Origin: Streptomyces sp. NBC_01244
GTDB taxonomy: Bacteria; Actinomycetota; Actinomycetes; Streptomycetales; Streptomycetaceae
Length of the DNA: 64,000 nucleotides
NCBI RefSeq assembly: GCF_035987325.1
Contig: NZ_CP108488.1
Span: 4,030,001 to 4,094,000 of the forward strand
Reading direction: 5' to 3'
Every line of letters begins with the position of its first letter. Within the stretch, counting starts at the first letter, position 1. The notes beneath the pieces were generated by a model. It was not told the DNA's origin and did not search any database. It saw only the letters and a list, made by a program, of their open reading frames with translations. Made by a program: the position numbers and the translations under genes. This document shows positions 21,522 to 30,096 of the stretch, piece by piece.

Positions 21522-21866
21522 ATGAGCGAGCGTGAACACGGGCACTTCGTGTACGGCGTCGATGTCACTCGGCCCGACTGGCATAACGAGATGATGAAAG
21601 ACGTCTACCGCACGGAGACGAAGCCTTTCACGCCCGCCCCTGGCACTCACAAGGAGCGCACTGCCGCTGAGGTTTCGCGAAATGAGTTGATCGCGAACCG
21701 GTACAGGAACACGCGTTGCCGGGTCTGCAAGGTCAGCCGCGACGTAGACGCGTGGGTGGTCTACATGCCCAGCGAAGAAGTGCACGTGGTCTTGTCCTGC
21801 TGGGACTGTGGTCAGCAAGTGAAGGCAGGCAAGATCGAAGGGGACACAATCGTGCCCCTGGGCTAG
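21522..21866 (+). CDS. 114-residue zinc-ribbon protein
   Basis: It contains CRVCKVSRDVDAWVVYMP and, about 25 residues later, CWDCGQQ, a CxxC-CxxC zinc ribbon with a beta-sheet between. The N-terminus includes GVDVTRPDWHNEMMKDVY. ATG 21522 follows GAAGTGAGTAGCC. It is the last gene before the right phage end and is followed by a terminator. Zinc ribbons of this type often act in nucleic-acid binding; function unknown. Confidence 0.55.
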   Translation: MSEREHGHFVYGVDVTRPDWHNEMMKDVYRTETKPFTPAPGTHKERTAAEVSRNELIANRYRNTRCRVCKVSRDVDAWVVYMPSEEVHVVLSCWDCGQQVKAGKIEGDTIVPLG

Positions 21867-21882
21867 TTGCCAGTGCGTGCCG

Positions 21883-21921
21883 GCCCCGTCCGTGTCTCCC
21901 CCCGTGGGGCATGGGCGGGGC
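21883..21921 (+). terminator. Terminator at the right end of the prophage
   Basis: GCCCCGTCC (21883-21891) pairs with GGGCGGGGC (21913-21921) with one T-G wobble. TTCTTCTTG follows. Confidence 0.65.
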
Positions 21922-21929
21922 TTCTTCTT

Positions 21930-21985
21930 GCGAAGTACTCGCACGTCAGAGCCCCGTACGGGTAACATGTTGTCCTGTTGGTTCA
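21930..21985. other. Prophage-host junction (att site region)
   Basis: Protein-level similarity to LtrA begins around 21981, while sequence to the left is phage-type and non-coding. The crossover is therefore within about 21930-21985. Serine integrases leave only a 2-bp core, so the exact base cannot be seen from one junction; the other end lies outside the window. Confidence 0.6.
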
Positions 21986-22970
21986 CGGGTGGGCGTGGAT
22001 GAACTTCACGTGGTTCGCCTCCGCCTACGACTGCGACGACGTGCCGTACCGGCTCGCGACGCTCGTCCAGATCAGCGGCGTGCTCGTCTACGCGGCGGGC
22101 GTGAGCCGGGCGTTCGACCAGGACGACTGGACGGTGCCCGTCATCGGCTACCTGATCATGCGCGTCGCGCTCACCGCCCAGTGGCTGCGCGCCGCCTCCG
22201 GCGAGAGCGGCGAGGCGCGCGCCGCGGCCCTGAAGTACGCGGCGGGGCTGGTCCTCTGCCAGGCCGGGTGGGTGGCGCTGCTGTTCGCCCCGGACGGCTC
22301 CAAGCGCTGGCTGTTCCTGATCCTGGTCGCCGCGGAGCTGCTGGTTCCGGTGGTGGCCGAGCGCGGCCACCAGACGCCGTGGCACGCCCACCACATCGTG
22401 GAGCGCTACGGCCTGTTCACGATCATCGTGCTCGGCGAGACGATCGCGGCGAGCACGGTGGCCGTGAAGTCGGCGCTCGACGAGCACGAGGCCCTGGGCG
22501 AGCTGCTCCCGATCGCGGCGGGCGGGCTGCTCATCGTCTTCGCCGCCTGGTGGATCTACTTCGCGGTGCCGATGCACGAGCACTTGGAATCCAACCGGGA
22601 GGCGATCCCGTGGGGGTACGGACACCTGTTGATCTTCGCCTCGGGCGCGGCGATCGGCGCGGGCATCGAGGTCGCGGTCGAGCACGCGGTCGGCAAGGCG
22701 CACGTCTCGCAACTCTCCGCGAACGCGGCCGTCACCGTCCCGGCCGCGCTCTTCCTGCTGATGGTCTGGCTGCTGCACTCCCGCCACTTCAAGCGGGGCC
22801 TCGCCCAGCAGCTGACCCTGCCGCTCTCCGCCCTCGTGGTACTGGCCTGCTCGTGGACGGGCACGTACGCCGTCCTCTACGCGGGCCTGGCCGCGGCGGC
22901 GACGGTCGCACTCGGCCTGACCCTGGCCAATCGCACCGGCCCCGCCCCATCCAGCCCCGCCGGCGCTTGA
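21978..22970 (+). pseudogene. Low-temperature-requirement A (LtrA) family protein, 5' truncated by prophage
   Basis: About 330 residues remain. The region begins GWAWMNFTWFASAYDCDD, which in intact LtrA proteins follows an N-terminal part of roughly 60-80 residues carrying the first membrane helices. Later segments AAGVSRAFDQDDW, HIVERYGLFTIIVLGETI and WWIYF are conserved family motifs, and the protein has many membrane helices. The TTG at 21978 has no convincing ribosome-binding site. The missing 5' part should lie beyond the other prophage end. LtrA proteins are of poorly defined function. Confidence 0.75.
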
Positions 22971-23075
22971 GGCGACCTTTCAGCCCGCCGGCGTTTGAGG
23001 CCACCTTCAGCCCCGCCGGCGTTTGAGGCGCGGGGGTCCGGGGGCGGCGCCCCCGGCAACGGCGCCGCACCGGAC
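22952..23075. repeat. Tandem copies of a GC-rich Streptomyces intergenic repeat
   Basis: Three copies of CAGCCCCGCCGGCGTTTGAG occur at 22952, 22981 and 23008 (with small changes), followed by GGGGGTCCGGGGGCGGCGCC with hairpin potential. The first copy overlaps the end of the ltrA remnant. The same element recurs near 37216-37330. Confidence 0.8.
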
Positions 23076-23111
23076 CCGTCACCCCCGCGCCCCCGGCACC
23101 GTTTTCAGCCC

Positions 23112-24374
23112 ATGACACTCCCCGCACAACGCCCCGGCCCAGCCGCCGGCAGGGCTGCTGACTCCACGGAACTGGCCGACCCGGCCTTCTGGCAGGCGCC
23201 CCCCGCCCACCGGCTGGCCGCCTTCGCCCGCCTGCGGGCCCTGGACTCCCCCGTGTTCGTCCCCGAAGGGAGCGGGCACTGGGCCCTCGTACGGCACGCG
23301 GACGTGCAGGAGGCGAGCCGGCTGCCCAAGGTGTTCGCCAGCGCGCCCGGGGTGACGACGCCCGAGCCGGCCCGGTGGGTGCGGGCGCTGTTCGGGGACT
23401 CGATGGTCAACCTGGACGGCGCCGAGCACGCGCAGCTGCGCAAGATCGTGCAGCGGGCCTTCACCCCCCGGCTGCTGGCGGCCGCCGAGGAGGACATCCA
23501 CGCGGTGGCGGCGCGCATCGTGGACGACGTGCTGGACCGGCGGCCGGACGAGTTCGTCGAGGCGGTGGCCTCGAAGCTGCCCCTGGAGGTCATCTGCAAC
23601 ATGATGGGCATCCCGGAGCGCTACCGCGCCGAGATCGCCGACCGCGTCAACCACGCCTCCGAGAACATCGGCGTCGAGCGGGGCCTGGCGGCCCGGCTGC
23701 GGATGCCGGGGCGCGGACTGCGGGCCCTGGCCCGGATGCAGCGGATGGTGGCGGGGATCGGGCGGGAGCGGCGCGAGAACCCGACCGACGACCTGATCTC
23801 GGCCCTGGTCTGCGCGAACGTGGACGGCGAGGCCCTCGGTGCCCGTCAACTCGGAGCCTTCTTCTCCCTGTTGATGGTGGCCGGGGTGGAGACCACCCGC
23901 AATGCCATCACCCACGGCCTGACCCTGCTGACCGACCACCCCGACCAACGCGACCTGCTGCTCGCGGACTTCGAGGCCCACGCGGACGGCGCGGTGGACG
24001 AGATGATCCGCCACTCCACGCCGATCATCCAGTTCCGCCGGACGGTCGTCGCCGAACACACCCTGGGCGGGCACGCGTTCGCCCCCGGCGACAAGGTGGT
24101 GCTGTACTACGCCTCCGCCAACCGCGACGAGGCCGTCTTCCCCGATCCGGACGCCTTCGACATCACCCGCTCCCCCAACCCCCACCTGGGGTTCGGCGGC
24201 GGCGGACCGCACTTCTGCCTGGGCGCGCACCTGGCGCGGGTGGAGATGAAGGCGCTCTTCCGCGAGCTGCTGACCCGCCCGGTCGGCCTGCGCGCGGTCG
24301 GCCTGCCCGACCTGGCCGGGTCGAGCTTCGACAACCGGGTCCGCTCGCTGCGCTTCGCCTTCGAACAGCCGTAG
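23112..24374 (+). CDS. Cytochrome P450
   Basis: This 420-residue P450 has the I-helix AGVETTRNAI (about residue 260), the K-helix EMIR as ExxR (about residue 297) and the heme loop FGGGGPHFCLGAHLAR with the Cys ligand (about residue 365). ATG 23112 is preferred; the open frame reaches back into the repeat. It acts on a small hydrophobic substrate with electrons from a ferredoxin that is not encoded nearby. The sequence pattern is closest to actinobacterial steroid/fatty-substrate P450s (family level only). No linked biosynthetic cluster is visible. Confidence 0.9.
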   Translation: MTLPAQRPGPAAGRAADSTELADPAFWQAPPAHRLAAFARLRALDSPVFVPEGSGHWALVRHADVQEASRLPKVFASAPGVTTPEPARWVRALFGDSMVNLDGAEHAQLRKIVQRAFTPRLLAAAEEDIHAVAARIVDDVLDRRPDEFVEAVASKLPLEVICNMMGIPERYRAEIADRVNHASENIGVERGLAARLRMPGRGLRALARMQRMVAGIGRERRENPTDDLISALVCANVDGEALGARQLGAFFSLLMVAGVETTRNAITHGLTLLTDHPDQRDLLLADFEAHADGAVDEMIRHSTPIIQFRRTVVAEHTLGGHAFAPGDKVVLYYASANRDEAVFPDPDAFDITRSPNPHLGFGGGGPHFCLGAHLARVEMKALFRELLTRPVGLRAVGLPDLAGSSFDNRVRSLRFAFEQP

Positions 24375-24474
24375 TCCTCGGCCCGGACAAGACGGACCGG
24401 CCACCGGGCAGGCTGGGAGCCCGGCGGCCGGAGCGGGGGGCCGGCGCGCGCGCGAGGCGGTCCCGCGACAGGCC

Positions 24475-24969
24475 CTAGCGCTGCAGGCGCCGGACCGCGA
24501 GGACGGCGTGGGCGCTGTGGTTGAGCACCTCGGTGTCACCCGCGAACGCCTGCAGCGTCTCGGCGTCGACCGGCCGGCCGGGAACCGCCTCGGGCCAGGC
24601 GCGGGTGGCGAAGAGGAAGTACGCCTGCCCGCTGTCGGCCGCCGCCTTGACCCACTCCGGCGGGGCGATGCACTTCGCGTTCATGCCCGGCAGGGTCAGC
24701 GCGATCTGGTTGCCCTCCAGGAGGATCTGCACCGGGAAGGAAGCCGGGTTGCGGACGCCGTCCATCACCACGTCGCCGATGGGCAGGCCGATCTCCTCCA
24801 GCAGCCCGCGGGCGGCCGCCTCGCTCGCCTCGGGACCGTCGGGGCCGTCCCCGAGGATGTAGGCGAGGAGATAGGGAATGTCGTGGGCCTCGTCGGGGTC
24901 GCCGATCCACGCGAGCACCGAAAGGGTGCCGAGCTTGGAGCGGTCGAGTTCGGCCTGGGTAGAAGTCAT
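24475..24969 (-). CDS. Conserved Streptomyces protein (possibly DUF5949)
   Basis: This 164-residue acidic cytosolic protein starts MTSTQAELDRSKLGTLSVLA and includes DIPYLLAYILGDGP and PGMNAKCIAPPEWVKAA. No signal peptide or membrane segment. It resembles the Streptomyces DUF5949 group as I remember it, but I am not certain. ATG 24969 is used rather than the longer frame to 25017, which has no ribosome-binding site. Its function is unknown. Confidence 0.7.
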   Translation of the reverse strand: MTSTQAELDRSKLGTLSVLAWIGDPDEAHDIPYLLAYILGDGPDGPEASEAAARGLLEEIGLPIGDVVMDGVRNPASFPVQILLEGNQIALTLPGMNAKCIAPPEWVKAAADSGQAYFLFATRAWPEAVPGRPVDAETLQAFAGDTEVLNHSAHAVLAVRRLQR

Positions 24970-25026
24970 GCGCCGCACCTTAGTGGTCGACGGCCCGGCC
25001 CTTTGACGCCGTTTCACCCGGGCGGG

Positions 25027-25632
25027 CTAGACCGCCCAGAAACCACCTCCGGAATTCGCCAGCATGTTCGCGTCCTGGTACTGGAGCCGCACGATGCGCG
25101 TGTTTTCCGGAATTTCGAACACCACCCATCCTTCGGCCCGCTCACCCACCGCGAGCGAATCGAAGACGAGCGGTTTGCCGGTCGTGAGCTCCCCGGTGGG
25201 CACCACCGGGTGGCGCTGCCCCGCGCCGTCGAGCGCCCACATGCGCCCGAGAGCCCCGTACGAGGCCCCGCCGACGTTGACGAAGGACATCGAGGCGGCG
25301 ACCCAGCGCTTGCCCGCCGCCGGGGCGAAGTTCTTCTCGACGCTGACCGCCGGATCGACGTAGGCGGCCAGCACCACCTGGAGGTGACGGCCCACCTCTT
25401 TGCCCCTGACCCGTACGGAGTCACCCACATGGGCGTCCTTGGAGGCGGCCCGCGCCACCCCGTCCCGCTCCGCCGAGGGGTCGTCCCCGACGCCCGGCGC
25501 ACCGTCGTCCACGGGCACGGCGGGCACCGCGGCCGGGGCGAGGGCGGCCCCTTCGGGGGCGCGGGAGCAGGCCGTGGCACCGATCAGCAGGAGCGGGAGG
25601 AGGGCGGCCGTGGCAAGAACGGACTGGCGCAT
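25027..25632 (-). CDS. Secreted lipoprotein with DUF4352-like domain
   Basis: This 201-residue protein has a signal MRQSVLATAALLPLLLIGATAC with a lipobox-like end, a linker of about 50 residues, and a beta-sandwich domain (VAASMSFVNVGGASYGALG, then VGERAEGWVVFEIPEN) typical of DUF4352 extracellular domains. ATG 25632 is preceded by AAGGGATCCCGC on the minus strand. Divergent from the secreted protein at 25808. Probably membrane anchored; ligand unknown. Confidence 0.75.
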   Translation of the reverse strand: MRQSVLATAALLPLLLIGATACSRAPEGAALAPAAVPAVPVDDGAPGVGDDPSAERDGVARAASKDAHVGDSVRVRGKEVGRHLQVVLAAYVDPAVSVEKNFAPAAGKRWVAASMSFVNVGGASYGALGRMWALDGAGQRHPVVPTGELTTGKPLVFDSLAVGERAEGWVVFEIPENTRIVRLQYQDANMLANSGGGFWAV

Positions 25633-25807
25633 GCGGGATCCCTTCGGGGATCTTCGGGGACGTATTCCGGTCAGTCTCACGCGCCCGAGCGGGCAATTGC
25701 ACACACCGACACGATCCCGCGGAACGCATTGACCTCCATATGCCAGCACAATGCGTTCCGGCGGAATTCCGCGATCCCTTGAACCCCTCGTCCAACAGGA
25801 GGAACCG

Positions 25808-26254
25808 ATGGCCACGACCGGCCCCCGCATGGCCTTGGCGGCACTCGCCGCACTGGGCGCCACGGCGGTATTCACCGCCCCGGCGAATGCCGCGCCGTAC
25901 GGCAATGACATTTACGTATCTTCGGAAGCCCACATCGCTCCCGACGGCACGATCCACCTTTTCGGTGAGTACCGCTGCACCGCCCCGTCACCCTCGGGAG
26001 CGGTTCAGATCAAGGCGACCATCGAGCAGGAGGACGTCCGCCTCAGCATCGGCGGCGGCGACGCCCAGTGCGACGGCGCGGTGCACGACTGGTCGGCGCA
26101 CGGCACGCTCCGGCTCACCCCGACCGTGCACGCCGGCGAGGCTCTGGCCAGGGCGGAGCTGCAGGAGATCCACTTCGGCGGCGGGCTGCTGCCCCGGTCG
26201 ATCGACACGGTCGCGCAGGACTCCCGCCCGGTCCGGGTGACCGACCACCGTTGA
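25808..26254 (+). CDS. Small secreted protein (DUF6299-like)
   Basis: This 148-residue protein has a signal peptide (MALAALAALGATAVFTAPANAA) and a mature beta-rich domain starting APYGNDIYVSSEAHIAPDGT, then GTIHLFGEYRC and a second Cys in DAQCDGAVHDW, giving one probable disulfide. The pattern fits the DUF6299 group as I recall it. ATG 25808 follows AGGAGGAACCG. A transposon end lies directly after the stop. Confidence 0.75.
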   Translation: MATTGPRMALAALAALGATAVFTAPANAAPYGNDIYVSSEAHIAPDGTIHLFGEYRCTAPSPSGAVQIKATIEQEDVRLSIGGGDAQCDGAVHDWSAHGTLRLTPTVHAGEALARAELQEIHFGGGLLPRSIDTVAQDSRPVRVTDHR

Positions 26255-26420
26255 CTTCCGCTCCCCCCTAAAGAGAGGGGATTCCTACCACGGTCAGCTG
26301 ACCGTCTCGGCGGGTTCCTGCTTCTCCGCGCTGTGCCGGGACAGGTCCCGGTCTTACCCGCGCTCGACAGGCTGACACTGCCAGTCCGGCAGCCTTGGCG
26401 ACGTTGACCGCCGCGTTGAT
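26255..26420 (-). ncRNA. Candidate omega-RNA / right end of the TnpB element
   Basis: TnpB elements usually make a guide RNA from the tnpB 3' end through the element end. Here this region contains TCCCC/GGGGA inverted arms (26262-26281) and a perfect 16-base palindrome ACGGTCAGCTGACCGT (26290-26305) inside the tnpB tail. The extent is inferred from the family and has not been measured. Confidence 0.4.
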
Positions 26421-27488
26421 GTCCCGGTCAAGGACGGCCCCGCACGCCAAGCACTCCCAGTCGCGGATGTGCAGTGGCTTGGGGCCGTCCTTGACGCCGC
26501 ACTGCGAGCACACCTGAGAGGTCGGTTCGAACCGGCCGATTCTGTGGAAGGTGCGCCCGTACCGGGCGGCCTTGTACTCCAGCATGGCGAGGAACGCCGA
26601 CCATCCGGCATCGTGGACGGACTTGGCCATGCGCGTTCGGGCGAGTCCTTTGACTGCCAGGTCCTCAACGGCAACCGCTTGGTTCTCGCGGATGATCTTC
26701 GTTGAAAGCTGGTGGTGGAACTCGCGCCGAGCGTCGGCAACCCGGGCGTGAGCGCGGGTGACCTTGATGCGGGCCTTGGTCCGGTTGTTGCTGCCCTTGG
26801 CCTTGCGGGACAGTCGCCGCTGTTCCCGTTTCAGTTTCTTCTCCGCCCGGCGCAGGAAACGTGGGCTGTCGATCTTCGTGCCGTCCGAGAGGATCGCAAA
26901 GTGCGTGAGCCCCAGGTCGATGCCGACCTGACCAGCCACCCCAGGCAGCGTTTCATCCTCCCCCGTATAGACCACGAACGAGGCGAAGTACCTTCCGGAC
27001 GCATCCTTGATCACGGCCACCGTGGACGGCACGCACGGGAGGGCGCGGGACCACTTGACCCGGACCTCGCCGATCTTCGGCAACGACAGGCCACCGCCGG
27101 CCGTGATCTTCCAACGGGCGTTGGCGGTGAACCGTACGGCCTGCCGGTTGTCCTTGCGGGACTTCAACCGGGGTCCACCCATCCGCGGGCGCTTGCCCTT
27201 GAGGCCGTCAAAGAAGTTCCGGTACGCGGCGTCGAGGTCTCGAAGGGACTGCTGGAGCACGACGGCGGATACCTCGCCGAGCCAGGAGCGTTCGCCGGTC
27301 TTCTTCGCCTCGGTGATCAGCAGCGTGGAAAGGTCCCCGGTCTTCGGGAACGGCGCACCCTCGGCGCGGGCGGTCTCACGTGCGCGAAACGCATCGTTGT
27401 AGACCACCCGTGAGCACCCGAACGCCCTTGCCAGCGCCGAGCGCTGAGGACCGTTCGGGTACAGGCGAAAGCTGTATCGCAGCTGCAC
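26268..27488 (-). CDS. tnpB: TnpB (IS605/IS1341-type), RNA-guided nuclease of a lone tnpB transposon
   Basis: This 406-residue protein has the RuvC residues GIDLGLTH (Asp), AVEDLAVKGL (Glu) and CGAVLDRDINAAVN (Asp), plus a four-Cys zinc finger CSQCGVKDG/CLACG. The N-terminal RYSFRLYPNG is the standard family start. No tnpA (Y1 transposase) is adjacent, so mobility would require a partner in trans. All catalytic residues are intact, suggesting an active or recently active nuclease. GTG 27488 starts the frame. The element inserted just after the secreted protein gene at 25808-26254 without breaking it. Confidence 0.92.
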   Translation of the reverse strand: MQLRYSFRLYPNGPQRSALARAFGCSRVVYNDAFRARETARAEGAPFPKTGDLSTLLITEAKKTGERSWLGEVSAVVLQQSLRDLDAAYRNFFDGLKGKRPRMGGPRLKSRKDNRQAVRFTANARWKITAGGGLSLPKIGEVRVKWSRALPCVPSTVAVIKDASGRYFASFVVYTGEDETLPGVAGQVGIDLGLTHFAILSDGTKIDSPRFLRRAEKKLKREQRRLSRKAKGSNNRTKARIKVTRAHARVADARREFHHQLSTKIIRENQAVAVEDLAVKGLARTRMAKSVHDAGWSAFLAMLEYKAARYGRTFHRIGRFEPTSQVCSQCGVKDGPKPLHIRDWECLACGAVLDRDINAAVNVAKAAGLAVSACRARVRPGPVPAQRGEAGTRRDGQLTVVGIPSL

Positions 27489-27661
27489 ACCAATCAGCGT
27501 AGTACGGCTCCTCCATGGCTGAATATCAGAACTTCCGAACGGGTCGGCATTGCGCTCACCACGTACACCCGTTCGTGAACTTCCCCCCGAGGGCCGCCCT
27601 ATCCGAGCTGGTCAACAGCCTCAAGGAGTCGGCCGGACCGGAGCGTCAGCGACCATGGCCG

Positions 27662-27841
27662 TCAACGGCACGCGGGCGCCTCGCCCGTCATCGACATGAA
27701 GGCCACCGTCTGACACCCCGGGTCCGTGTCCGGACGCCCGGTCGACCAGTCCACCGCCGTCGCCGCCCCGGCCGCGCACAGCAGCAGCGCCAGGACTCCC
27801 GTCACCGCGCGCTTGCTCAGCCGGCGCACGGCAGGTTCCAC
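27662..27841 (-). CDS. Short secreted protein
   Basis: GTG 27841 gives 59 residues; GTG 27829-27827 is possible. The N-terminal part VRRLSKRAVTGVLALLLCAA continues into GAATAVDW, a clear signal or anchor, followed by 28 mature residues with two Cys (PGCQTV, PACR) and strong GC-rich third positions. The surrounding overlapping frames are worse. No family recognised. It sits between the TnpB element and the phosphatase gene. Confidence 0.5.
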   Translation of the reverse strand: MEPAVRRLSKRAVTGVLALLLCAAGAATAVDWSTGRPDTDPGCQTVAFMSMTGEAPACR

Positions 27842-27961
27842 AGAAACCGTTCCATGGCGGCATCATCACCCCGCCCCCACCGCCCCACAACTCGACGTGA
27901 GCGACCGGTCACGGTCCGCCCCCTCGCGGAGTACTCCTCCCGGAGCACCTCACGGAGCACC

Positions 27962-30091
27962 TCACGGCGCGCTCCGCGCCGCGCTGCCCGCCGCGGAGAA
28001 CTCGCACCACACCGCCTTGCCGTCGCCCCGGGACTCCACTCCCCAGTGCGTGGCCAGCGCGTCCACCAGCAGCAGCCCGCGCCCCGTGGTCGCCGACTCC
28101 CCCGGGGTGCGCCGGCGCGGCCACACGCTGGAGCGGTCCTTGACCCACAGCCGGATCCGCCGGACGGGCTCCGGCAGCACCTCCATGGTCAGCACCGCTC
28201 CGCCGTCGGTGTGCAGCAGGGCGTTGACGAGCAGCTCTCCCGCCGCCAGTTCCACGTCGTCGGCGAGTTCCGGCATGCCCCAGTCGCGCAGTGCCTGGCG
28301 CAGGGCGTAGCGGGCTTCGGAGAGCCCCTCCGGGTCCGCCTGGTGCACGTACTGGTGGATGCGCGGTGCCCGGTGGGTGCCCGGGTCCGGGGCCCGGCGC
28401 AGCACCAGCAGGGCCACGTCGTCGCCGGAGCCCCAGCGCTCCCACAGCCGGTCCGAGAGGTGGTCGGCGAGCGCCCCGGCTTCCTGGGGGCCGCTGCGGA
28501 CCGCGTGGGCGAGGGCGTCCATGCCCTGGGTGATGGCGGTGCCGGGCTCTTCCACGAGGCCGTCGGTGCACAGGACGAGGGTCTCGCCGGGGACCAGGTC
28601 GAGCCGGGTCTCGGGGAACTCCTCCTGCTCGAAGACCGTGGCCAGCCCGAGCGGCAGGCCGCCGCGCACGTTGGGCCAGCCCGTTCGCCCGTCCGTGTGC
28701 CGGATCAGCGGTCCGAGGTGGCCCGCGCGGACCGCCCGTACGCCTCCGGTCTCCAGGTCCACCTGCGCGTACATACAGGTCGCGAACCGTTCGGTGTCCA
28801 GCTCGGCCAGGAAGCGGGAGGCGCGCGCCAGCACCGTGGAGGGCGGATGCCCCTCGCCCGCGTAGGCCCGCAGGGCGATGCGGAGCTGGCCCATGATGGC
28901 GGCGGCGTGCGTGTCGTGGCCCTGTACGTCGCCCACGACGATGCCGACGCGGTCGCGGGGCAGCGCGATCACGTCGTACCAGTCACCGCCGACCTCGCGT
29001 CCGCTCCAGGCCGAGTGGTAGCGCACGGCGATCTCCCCGCCGGTGATCTCGGGGATCCGCCGCGGCAGCATGGCGGCCTGCAGCATGGTGGCGAACTCGC
29101 GCTCCTGGTCGAAGAGGAGCGCCCGCTGGAGCGACTGGGCGACGATGCCCGCCAGGCCCAGGCAGAGGTTGCGCTCCTCAGGGCTGAAGTCGGTGCGGCG
29201 CCGGTAGAAGAGCACCAGTCCGCCGATGGCCTCGGCCTGCGCGATGAGCGGGAGGTAGGCGGCCGCGTCGTACTGGATGCGGCCCAGGTAGTCGGCGAGC
29301 AGCGGGAACTCTCCCGCCAGCTCCGTCAGGGAGGTGACGAACCGCGCCTTCCTGCTGAGCACCGCCTGCGACAGCGGCAGCCTGCCGTCCAGGCGGGTGA
29401 ACTTGCGCTCGCTGAGGATCTCCAGGGACTCCCCGCTCAGCGCGATGATCTTGATGTGGCCGCCCTCGACCAGCCCCAGCGCCATCCCGTCGACCCCGAG
29501 CCGCTCCAGCGCGCCCGCGCCCGTCAGCGTGGCCGTCACGTCGTCGACCGTCACGGCCCGCGACAGGGCCTCGGTGGTCCGCTGCACGATGGTCGCCTGC
29601 TGGGCGCGCGCCGACTCCAGCTTGCGCAGCACCGTGAGGTGGGCGAGCTCGGCCGTCGCGTCCCGGACGATGCCGACGATGCGCACCGGGCGCCCCTCCG
29701 CGTCCCGCAGGACCCGGCCCTGGGTGTGCGTCCACTGGTCGCGGCCGTCGCGCCGCTGCACCGTGAAGTACTGGCCGTACGCCTCCTCCCCACCGTCCAG
29801 GGCGCCCTGGACGGTTTCCCGGAGCCGCGCGGAGTCGTCGATCGGGATCCGCAGCCCCAGGCTGTCGGGGGTGCCGTCGAAATCCTCCGGCCCCAGGTCG
29901 AAGACCGCCATCCCGGCCTCGTCCATGGCCATGGTTCCGGCGCCGAGGTCCCACTCGAAGCTGCCCATGCCGTTGAGCGCGAGCCGCTCGCCGGGGCCGA
30001 TGAGGGGGTGCCGGGCGCTCCCGGCACTCCCCGCGCTTGCGGGGCCCTCCGGTCTCTTGTCGCGTCGCTCCGCCGCTGCCACGAGACTCAC
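27962..30091 (-). CDS. PP2C/SpoIIE-type phosphatase with PAS, GAF and ATPase domains
   Basis: This 709-residue regulator has a PAS region (about 35-140), GAF (about 165-310), a PP2C phosphatase domain with GGDWYDVI and VGDVQGHD metal residues, and a C-terminal HATPase_c-like anti-sigma kinase domain (AAGELLVNALLHTDGG; N-box). This architecture is frequent in Streptomyces and acts on anti-sigma-factor antagonists in partner-switching. GTG 30091 begins 5 bases after the upstream gene stops; the longer frame would overlap it by over 40 bases. Signal and partners unknown. Confidence 0.88.
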   Translation of the reverse strand: MSLVAAAERRDKRPEGPASAGSAGSARHPLIGPGERLALNGMGSFEWDLGAGTMAMDEAGMAVFDLGPEDFDGTPDSLGLRIPIDDSARLRETVQGALDGGEEAYGQYFTVQRRDGRDQWTHTQGRVLRDAEGRPVRIVGIVRDATAELAHLTVLRKLESARAQQATIVQRTTEALSRAVTVDDVTATLTGAGALERLGVDGMALGLVEGGHIKIIALSGESLEILSERKFTRLDGRLPLSQAVLSRKARFVTSLTELAGEFPLLADYLGRIQYDAAAYLPLIAQAEAIGGLVLFYRRRTDFSPEERNLCLGLAGIVAQSLQRALLFDQEREFATMLQAAMLPRRIPEITGGEIAVRYHSAWSGREVGGDWYDVIALPRDRVGIVVGDVQGHDTHAAAIMGQLRIALRAYAGEGHPPSTVLARASRFLAELDTERFATCMYAQVDLETGGVRAVRAGHLGPLIRHTDGRTGWPNVRGGLPLGLATVFEQEEFPETRLDLVPGETLVLCTDGLVEEPGTAITQGMDALAHAVRSGPQEAGALADHLSDRLWERWGSGDDVALLVLRRAPDPGTHRAPRIHQYVHQADPEGLSEARYALRQALRDWGMPELADDVELAAGELLVNALLHTDGGAVLTMEVLPEPVRRIRLWVKDRSSVWPRRRTPGESATTGRGLLLVDALATHWGVESRGDGKAVWCEFSAAGSAARSAP

Positions 30092-30096
30092 ACCAC

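Noticed and set aside
26268..27488. TnpB as a CRISPR-Cas12-type effector
   Set aside because: Length (406 residues), the TnpB N-terminal motif and the lack of a repeat array place it as transposon TnpB.
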